Shown: one piece after another, positions 58,369 to 64,000 of the stretch
Position numbering within the stretch: position 1 is the first letter of the stretch
Layout: each line of letters starts with the position of its first letter
DNA from: Flavobacterium daejeonense DSM 17708
GTDB taxonomy: Bacteria > Bacteroidota > Bacteroidia > Flavobacteriales > Flavobacteriaceae
Reading direction: 5' to 3'
Assembly: GCF_000425425.1 (NCBI RefSeq)
Contig: NZ_AUDK01000007.1
Span: forward strand, 62,001-126,000
Length of the DNA stretch: 64,000 nt
Made by a program: the position numbers and the translations under genes
Notes under the pieces: model-generated
What the model saw: only the letters and a program-made list of their open reading frames with translations
The model's database searches: none
Told to the model about the DNA's origin: nothing

Positions 58369-60276
58369 TTAGATTTTTCCGTCTTGAATTACTTCAATAA
58401 TTTCCGGATTTAATAAGGTACTTGTATCTCCGTAATCTGTAAAATTACCTTCAGCAATTTTTCTAAGAATACGTCGCATAATTTTTCCGGAACGGGTTTT
58501 TGGCAAACCGGAAACAAATTGAATTTTGTCAATTTTAGCGATTGGCCCCACGTGGTCAGAAATATACTGATTGATTTCGATAAATAAATTTTCTTTATTT
58601 CGGACTTCTCCGGTTTCTTTCAAAATCACATATCCATATAAAGCATTTCCTTTCACATCATGAGGGAAACCTACAACAGCACTTTCAGCAACAGCAGGAT
58701 GCTCGTTGATGGCATCTTCAATAGGAGCAGTTCCTAAATTATGTCCTGAAACAATAATTACATCATCTACTCTACCTGTGATTCGGTAATAACCTACTTC
58801 ATCGCGTAATGCGCCGTCACCGGTAAAATATTTCCCTGGGTATTGAGAAAAATAAGTGTCTTTATAACGTTGATGATCGTTCCAAATCGTTCTTGCCATT
58901 CCCGGCCATGGAAATTTGATACACAAACTACCCACTACCTGATTGCCCTCGATTTCGTTTCTTTTTTCATCCATTAAAACCGCCTGAATTCCCGGTAATG
59001 GAAACGTAGCATAAGTAGGTTTTGTAGGTGTAATAAACGCCAATGGCGAAATCATAATTCCTCCGGTTTCCGTTTGCCACCAGGTATCAACCACAGGACA
59101 TCTTTTACCTCCTACGTGATCGTTAAACCAGTGCCAAGCTTCTTCATTAATTGGTTCTCCTACCGAACCGATTACTTTTAAACTTTTGAAAGGGAATTTT
59201 TGAACGTATTCTAATTTTTCTTTTGCCAAGGCTCTGATAGCTGTTGGCGCAGTATAAAACTGACTTACTCTGTGTTTTTCGATTACTTCCCAAAAACGAC
59301 TGAAATCCGGATAAGAAGGAACACCTTCAAAAATTACCGTAGTCGCTCCATTTAATAAAGGTCCGTAAAGAATATATGAATGTCCGGTAATCCAGCCAAT
59401 ATCTGCAGTACACCAGTGCACATCATTTTCTTCGTAACTAAATACATTTTTAAAAGTATAAGCCGTAAAAACCATATAACCGGCTGTGGTATGTACCATT
59501 CCTTTTGGTTTTCCGGTAGAGCCTGAAGTATATAAAATAAATAACGGATCTTCGGCGTCCATAATTTCGGCTACACAGTTATCAGAAGCTTCATCCAATA
59601 AAGGTTGCAACCAAATATCTCTGCCTTCTTTCATATTTACGACACTGTTGGTTCTTTTTACTACCATCACCGTACTTACTGATTCACATTGTTCTAAGGC
59701 TTCGTCAACAATTTCTTTTAATTCAATTGTTTTATTTCCGCGATAACCACCATCAGAAGTAATTACCATTTTACTTTCACTGTCCTTAATTCTTGTAGCC
59801 AAGGCTTTGGATGAAAATCCGGCAAAAACAACCGAATGAATGGCTCCAATTCGGGCACAGGCTAAAATTGATACCGCTAATTCCGGAATCATCGGAAGGT
59901 AAATACAAACACGGTCGCCTTTTTTAACGCCTTGTTCGCGTAAAACGTTAGCCATTTTACACACTCTTTGATGTAATTCGTTATAGCTAATGTGTAAAGC
60001 TTCTTCTTCCGGATTGTTCGGTTCGAAAATAATAGCAGTTTTCTCCCCTCTTTTATTCAGATGTCTGTCAATACAGTTTTTAGTAATATTTAATTTGGCT
60101 CCGGCATACCATTGTACGTCGGCTTCAGCCATATTAAATTCGACTACTTTGTCCCATGGTTGGTACCAGGTAAAGTTTTCTTCGGCTATTTTTCCCCAAA
60201 ATTTTCTGGGTTCTCTGATTGACTTATTATAGTGTTTAAAGTATTGTTCTAAATTATCAACTTTATAGTAACTCAT
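58369..60276 (-). CDS. acs: Acetyl-CoA synthetase (AMP-forming)
   Basis: 635 residues, ANL superfamily. ILYTSGSTGKPKGMVHT near 250 (P-loop), VDTWWQTETGGIM near 400, TGDGALRDEVGYYRITGRVDDVI near 490-515 (hinge Asp) and the acetylatable lysine in LPKTRSGKIMRR near 600 are all present. N-terminal EPRKFWGKIAEENFTWYQPWDKV matches the ACAS_N domain. It converts acetate, ATP and CoA to acetyl-CoA in two steps. Convergent with the cNMP/CBS/DUF294 and exonuclease-like pair. Confidence 0.97.
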   Translation of the reverse strand: MSYYKVDNLEQYFKHYNKSIREPRKFWGKIAEENFTWYQPWDKVVEFNMAEADVQWYAGAKLNITKNCIDRHLNKRGEKTAIIFEPNNPEEEALHISYNELHQRVCKMANVLREQGVKKGDRVCIYLPMIPELAVSILACARIGAIHSVVFAGFSSKALATRIKDSESKMVITSDGGYRGNKTIELKEIVDEALEQCESVSTVMVVKRTNSVVNMKEGRDIWLQPLLDEASDNCVAEIMDAEDPLFILYTSGSTGKPKGMVHTTAGYMVFTAYTFKNVFSYEENDVHWCTADIGWITGHSYILYGPLLNGATTVIFEGVPSYPDFSRFWEVIEKHRVSQFYTAPTAIRALAKEKLEYVQKFPFKSLKVIGSVGEPINEEAWHWFNDHVGGKRCPVVDTWWQTETGGIMISPLAFITPTKPTYATFPLPGIQAVLMDEKRNEIEGNQVVGSLCIKFPWPGMARTIWNDHQRYKDTYFSQYPGKYFTGDGALRDEVGYYRITGRVDDVIIVSGHNLGTAPIEDAINEHPAVAESAVVGFPHDVKGNALYGYVILKETGEVRNKENLFIEINQYISDHVGPIAKIDKIQFVSGLPKTRSGKIMRRILRKIAEGNFTDYGDTSTLLNPEIIEVIQDGKI

Positions 60277-60697
60277 CCCTTTTTATATTTTTGATAAATA
60301 TATTAAATCTCCTTCTATTCCGGAAAAAAAATAATTCATTAATCGGTGCAATTTAATCAAAATAACGAAAATCAATCTTAATAAAAATGCAAATTATTGA
60401 AAAATGGTCTTCTTTAAGGCTTTTTTGCGAAAACAACAATAAGCAGACAATACTGTGTTTTATGTACTCATTAAGGTAACATTTTCAGTCAGAGGATAAT
60501 TCGGTACTATTCAAGTTCTTTATTTTTTAAGTGTACTTTTAGCGCTTTTAAAGAATTATTAGCTCATTTGCATCAAAAAAAATAGAATTCATAAAGATTC
60601 CCTTCAAATTCGTTGCTTTAGTAGAGAAAAAAGTCTGTTAATGCTTTTTAAGATTTAAAAATGTATTATTTGGAAGTCAAAAATTCATCTTAATCAC
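60277..60697. other. Gene-free stretch upstream of acs
   Basis: 421 bp of AT-rich DNA between the starts/ends of two leftward genes. It should hold the acs promoter, though I could not place a good TAnnTTTG on that strand. Only a 30-codon frame (60387-60479) is present and it looks like chance. Confidence 0.5.
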
Positions 60698-61144
60698 TTA
60701 CTTTAAAGCCTGAGCAATCCCTATTAAAATTCCCTCAGGACCACGAATATAGCAAAGTCTGTAAGCATCCTGATACCGGACAACATCATCAACAAGCTGT
60801 GCACCATGTTTATAAAGTCTTTCTAAAGTATCCTCTATGTCACTAACGGCAAACATGACACGTAAATAACCTAAGGCATTTACGGGAGCGGTACGATGGT
60901 CTTCGACAACTTTTGGAGAAATAAACTGAGACAATTCCAAGCGACTGTTACCATCCGGCGTTACCATCATAGCAATTTCAACAGTTTGATTACCAAGTCC
61001 GGTAACACGACCAGCCCACTCACCTTTTATTACGGTTCTTCCTTCCAACTCCAAACCGAGTTCCAGAAAAAAAGGAATTACATTATCCAGCGATTCCACA
61101 ACAATCCCCACATTGTCCATTCGAAGTAAATTGCTTTTTGTCAT
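60698..61144 (-). CDS. VOC-family (glyoxalase-like) protein
   Basis: 148 residues with two beta-alpha-beta-beta-beta modules of the vicinal-oxygen-chelate fold. LRMDNVGIVVESLDNVIPFFLELGLELEGRT begins the first, and LGYLRVMFAVSDIEDTLERLYKHGAQLVDDV the second. Of the usual metal ligands, His is absent in the first strand (DNVGIV instead of H), while Glu is present in ILIGIAQ only as neutral residues, so metal-dependent catalysis is doubtful. It could be a lyase, dioxygenase-like or binding protein. A single gene between acs and ilvC. Confidence 0.82.
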   Translation of the reverse strand: MTKSNLLRMDNVGIVVESLDNVIPFFLELGLELEGRTVIKGEWAGRVTGLGNQTVEIAMMVTPDGNSRLELSQFISPKVVEDHRTAPVNALGYLRVMFAVSDIEDTLERLYKHGAQLVDDVVRYQDAYRLCYIRGPEGILIGIAQALK

Positions 61145-61356
61145 TTTTTTTCAATTTAAGTTTAAAATAAATTTATTAAAATTATCTCCGAATACAACTT
61201 TATTAACAACAACATGAAACACTGAAAAACAACACATTAAGTTAATCAATTTTACAACTATTTTTGCCGATAAAGCTATTTATTCAATAATAAAGAATAA
61301 ATTTTTATTAAAAACATGAATAAGGATGTACAAAATCAGTTCATAAAAAGGAATAA

Positions 61357-61387
61357 AAAAAGGCGAAGTAAAACTACTTCGCCTTTT
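61357..61387 (-). terminator. Terminator of the ilv operon
   Basis: Stem AAAAGGCGAAGTA / TACTTCGCCTTTT, bounded by A-rich and T-rich sequence, about 22 bp after the ilvC stop codon on the minus strand. Confidence 0.9.
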
Positions 61388-61408
61388 CTATAATTAACAA
61401 AATTGTAA

Positions 61409-62881
61409 TTATACAATTTTTTTCATAGCTGTCATAGACTCTCTTAACCAAGCTCCTACTTCTTCAACCGGGTGGTTACGGATGATGTAGTTTACATCGA
61501 TTAATTCTTTGTTATCTACTCCGTTGCTTCCGTTATTAAATGGACGCCCTACCAAGTTAGATGGCGTATTTTTAACGTACTCAGCGATTAATGGTTTACA
61601 AGCATGATCGAATAAATAACATCCATACTCAGCTGTATCAGAGATTACACGGTTCATTTCGAACAATTTCTTTCTTGCAATTGTGTTAGCAATAAGTGGA
61701 GTTTCGTGTAATGACTCGTAATAAGCTGATTCTTCGATAATTCCGGAATCAGTCATTGCTTCGAAAGCTAATTCTACACCAGCTTTAACCATAGCAACCA
61801 TTAAAGTTCCGTTATCGTAGTACTCTTGCTCAGAAATTTCAACATCTCCAGCCGGAGTTTTTTCGAAATTAGTTTCAGCTGTAGCAGCTCTCCAAGTCAA
61901 TAAGTTTTTATCATCATTAGCCCAGTCTTCCATCATTGTTTTAGAGAAATGACCAGAGATAATATCATCCATATGTTTTTGGAACAATGGACGCATGATG
62001 TCTTTTAATTCTTCAGCAGCGTTGAAAGCAGCAATTTTAGCTGGATTAGACAATCTGTCCATCATGTTAGTAATACCACCGTATTTCAAACCTTCTGTGA
62101 TAGTTTCCCATCCGTATTGGATTAATTTAGAAGCATATCCAGGCTCAACACCTTCAGCAACCATTTTGTCGAAACATAAGATAGATCCTGTTTGTAATAA
62201 ACCACAAAGGATAGTTTGCTCTCCCATTAAGTCTGATTTTACTTCAGCTACAAAAGAAGAACGTAAAACTCCTGCTCTGTTTCCTCCAGTTGCTACAGCA
62301 TACGCTTTAGCCTGATCTAAACCTACTCCGTTTGGATCATTTTCAGGGTGAACAGCGATAAGTGTTGGTACACCAAATCCTCTTTTGTATTCTTCACGTA
62401 CTTCAGATCCCGGACATTTAGGAGCACACATAATAACTGTTAAGTCTTTACGAATTTGCATTCCTTCTTCTACGATATTAAAACCATGAGAATATGATAA
62501 AGTAGCTCCTTGTTTCATTAATGGCATAATTGCAGTAACTACAGCCGTGTGTTGTTTATCCGGAGTAAGGTTACATACTAAATCAGCAGTTGGGATTAAT
62601 TCTTCATAAGTTCCCACATTGAAACCATTCTCAGTAGCATTTCTGTAAGAAGCTCTTTTTTCAGCAATAGCTTCAGCACGCAAAGCGTAAGAAATATCTA
62701 AACCTGAATCTCTCATGTTTAAACCTTGGTTCAAACCTTGAGCACCACAACCTACGATAACTACTTTTTTACCTTTTAAAGCTTCGATCCCGTTAGCAAA
62801 TTCTGATTGATCCATGAATTCGCAAACGCCTAATTGTTCTAATTGTAATCTAAGTGGTAATGAATTGAAATAATTTGCCAT
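61409..62881 (-). CDS. ilvC: Ketol-acid reductoisomerase, class II
   Basis: 490 residues, the long class II form (class I is ~330). The nucleotide loop [21 protein letters not shown] near 35-55 with [14 protein letters not shown] is followed by [28 protein letters not shown], and duplicated KARI domains with the metal ligands in [12 protein letters not shown] near 215 and [13 protein letters not shown] near 390. It carries out the second step of valine and isoleucine synthesis. Last gene of a leftward ilvB-ilvN-ilvC operon, 15 bp after ilvN. Confidence 0.97.
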   Translation of the reverse strand: MANYFNSLPLRLQLEQLGVCEFMDQSEFANGIEALKGKKVVIVGCGAQGLNQGLNMRDSGLDISYALRAEAIAEKRASYRNATENGFNVGTYEELIPTADLVCNLTPDKQHTAVVTAIMPLMKQGATLSYSHGFNIVEEGMQIRKDLTVIMCAPKCPGSEVREEYKRGFGVPTLIAVHPENDPNGVGLDQAKAYAVATGGNRAGVLRSSFVAEVKSDLMGEQTILCGLLQTGSILCFDKMVAEGVEPGYASKLIQYGWETITEGLKYGGITNMMDRLSNPAKIAAFNAAEELKDIMRPLFQKHMDDIISGHFSKTMMEDWANDDKNLLTWRAATAETNFEKTPAGDVEISEQEYYDNGTLMVAMVKAGVELAFEAMTDSGIIEESAYYESLHETPLIANTIARKKLFEMNRVISDTAEYGCYLFDHACKPLIAEYVKNTPSNLVGRPFNNGSNGVDNKELIDVNYIIRNHPVEEVGAWLRESMTAMKKIV

Positions 62882-62896
62882 TTTTTAATATTTAAT

Positions 62897-63427
62897 TTAT
62901 GATTTTAATTCTTCTAATAATAAACTTGTAACTTCCATTTTTTCTTTTGAAACAGAAATTCTTCCCGAACGTACAAACTGCATTATTCCGTAAGGCTTTA
63001 ACTTAGCATACAATTCTTCAATTTCCGAACGTCTTCCTGCTTTTGATATTACAAAAAAGTCTCTTGAAACCGTAACGATTTCAGAGTTGCTTTCTTTGAT
63101 AATGTTTTGAATTTGCCTTTCGTCAAATAACAAATTAGAAGCAATTTTAAACAAAGCGTTTTCTAAGAAAATCGTTTCTTCATCTACATGATAAAATGCT
63201 TTGATAACTTCAATTTGTTTTTCAATTTGACCTACAATATTGCGTACCCATTTTTCAGTAGTATCTACTACAATTACAAATCTCGAAACGTTTTCTATTT
63301 CCGATTCGGATACATTTAAACTCAATATATTGATGTGGCGTTTCAGGAATATCACTGATATTCTGTTTAGTAAGCCCACGTTATTTTCTGTATAAACAGA
63401 AATGGTAAATGTTTTATTTTCTTCCAT
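62897..63427 (-). CDS. ilvN: Acetolactate synthase small (regulatory) subunit
   Basis: 176 residues. N-terminal ACT domain (FTISVYTENNVGLLNRISVIFLKRHINILSLNVSESE) and a second C-terminal ACT-like part (EIVTVSRDFFVISKAGRRSEIEELYAKLKPYGIMQFVRSGRISV). It binds branched-chain amino acids and confers feedback inhibition on the IlvB catalytic subunit. It lies four bases after the large-subunit gene and 15 bp before ilvC. Confidence 0.95.
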   Translation of the reverse strand: MEENKTFTISVYTENNVGLLNRISVIFLKRHINILSLNVSESEIENVSRFVIVVDTTEKWVRNIVGQIEKQIEVIKAFYHVDEETIFLENALFKIASNLLFDERQIQNIIKESNSEIVTVSRDFFVISKAGRRSEIEELYAKLKPYGIMQFVRSGRISVSKEKMEVTSLLLEELKS

Positions 63428-63431
63428 AATA

Positions 63432-64000
63432 TTAACTTAATCGAATGTCAGAAACCGAAGCTCCTGTTGGAATCATTGGGAATACATTGTTTTCTTTCTC
63501 AACCATAACTTCAAGGAAATAAGAATCTTTAGAAGCTAACATTTCAGCTATTGCATCGTCTAATTCCTCTCTCTTAGTAACTTTGCGTGACTTGATATAA
63601 TATCCTTCAGCAATTGCACAGAAATTTGGATTAATCATCACTGTTGAAGCATAACGGTAATCAAAAAACAATTCCTGCCATTGTCTTACCATTCCAAGGA
63701 ATTCATTATTTAATACTACAATTTTTACCGGAACTTTAGTTTGATGAATCGTTCCTAATTCCTGAATGTTCATTTGGAAACCTCCGTCTCCAATAATAGC
63801 AACTACTTCACGATCCGGTCTTCCCATTTTAGCACCAATAGCCGCCGGTAAAGCAAATCCCATGGTTCCTAATCCTCCCGAAGTCACATTACTCTTCGTC
63901 TGATTGAATTTTGCATAACGACAGGTAAACATTTGATGCTGACCTACGTCTGAAACCATAATAGCATCTCCATTAGAATGCTTATTAATCATTTCGATAG
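63432..64000 (-). CDS. ilvB: Acetolactate synthase large subunit, C-terminal part
   Basis: The reading frame is open at the right edge; only the last ~189 codons are here. ThDP-binding C-terminal domain: VSDVGQHQMF, GTMGFALPAAIGAKMG, the ThDP/Mg motif GDGGFQMN...IVVLNNEFLGMVRQWQELFF and the C-terminal EKENNVFPMIPTG. It forms acetolactate or acetohydroxybutyrate, the first committed step of branched-chain amino acid synthesis. Confidence 0.95.
   Translation of the reverse strand, partial: IEMINKHSNGDAIMVSDVGQHQMFTCRYAKFNQTKSNVTSGGLGTMGFALPAAIGAKMGRPDREVVAIIGDGGFQMNIQELGTIHQTKVPVKIVVLNNEFLGMVRQWQELFFDYRYASTVMINPNFCAIAEGYYIKSRKVTKREELDDAIAEMLASKDSYFLEVMVEKENNVFPMIPTGASVSDIRLS

Noticed and set aside
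60387..60479. 30-codon frame upstream of acs
   Set aside because: No promoter, signal peptide or domain; likely chance in AT-rich DNA.
1..64000. tRNA, rRNA or insertion sequences
   Set aside because: I looked for cloverleaf arms with TTCGA-type T loops, rRNA-like stretches and transposase genes and saw none.

Overview
The window is chromosomal DNA from a Flavobacterium-like member of the Flavobacteriaceae (Bacteroidota). The evidence is its AT-rich composition, the promoter form TTTG ... TAnnTTTG, few recognisable Shine-Dalgarno sequences, and family types and lengths typical of flavobacteria (490-residue class II ketol-acid reductoisomerase, RND pump fused to an outer-membrane channel, NrtR-type sugar regulator, signal peptides ending FSQ or NAQ).

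Layout. 1-4.3 kb: end of a YeiH-type transporter and two LtaS/MdoB-like membrane sulfatase-fold enzymes. 4.4-13.8 kb: a metal-efflux locus (OmpR-type regulator, kinase, RND pump plus channel, adaptor, ferritin-VIT1 protein) with a matching direct-repeat operator before the regulator and before the pump. 13.8-21.6 kb: complete histidine operon (hisGDCBHAF-IE) behind a leader peptide with four His codons and a terminator; most gene junctions carry small repeats. 21.7-33.5 kb: esterases, peptidases, three ATP-grasp-type proteins, a GCS2 carboxylate-amine ligase and a class I glutamine amidotransferase, which look like a pathway making or processing a small peptide-like amide. 33.8-40.3 kb: ordinary single genes (thioesterase, helicases, NDH-2). 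40.3-46.1 kb: a sugar locus (NrtR-like regulator, porin, ketohexose epimerase-like protein, PfkB kinase, MFS transporter). 46.2-47.9 kb: SLC13 permease.

The most striking region is 48.1-55.6 kb. It is a compact block of leftward genes, several of them tiny single-helix membrane proteins, with a Rep_trans-like replication protein, a virion-type muralytic protein, and a 250-residue beta-rich protein that could be a major capsid protein. It is bounded by a 16-bp direct repeat, and the right copy lies inside a 28-bp sequence that resembles a XerC/XerD dif site. No integrase, terminase, portal, tail gene, Zot ATPase or other Walker-A protein was found. I interpret it as a roughly 7.5-kb provirus of a tailless, probably membrane-containing small phage of the kind represented by Flavobacterium phage FLiP (Finnlakeviridae), integrated at dif by host Xer recombinases. 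The viral class is inference; the boundaries, gene packing and Rep motifs are visible in the sequence. The element also has a GC-rich long hairpin before rep (candidate origin), five helically phased A-tracts before the putative capsid gene, and a secreted cargo gene with its own repeats and terminator.

55.8-64 kb: cNMP/CBS/DUF294 protein with a DnaQ-fold partner lacking key catalytic residues, beside acetyl-CoA synthetase; then a VOC protein and the ilvB(partial)-ilvN-ilvC operon read leftward.
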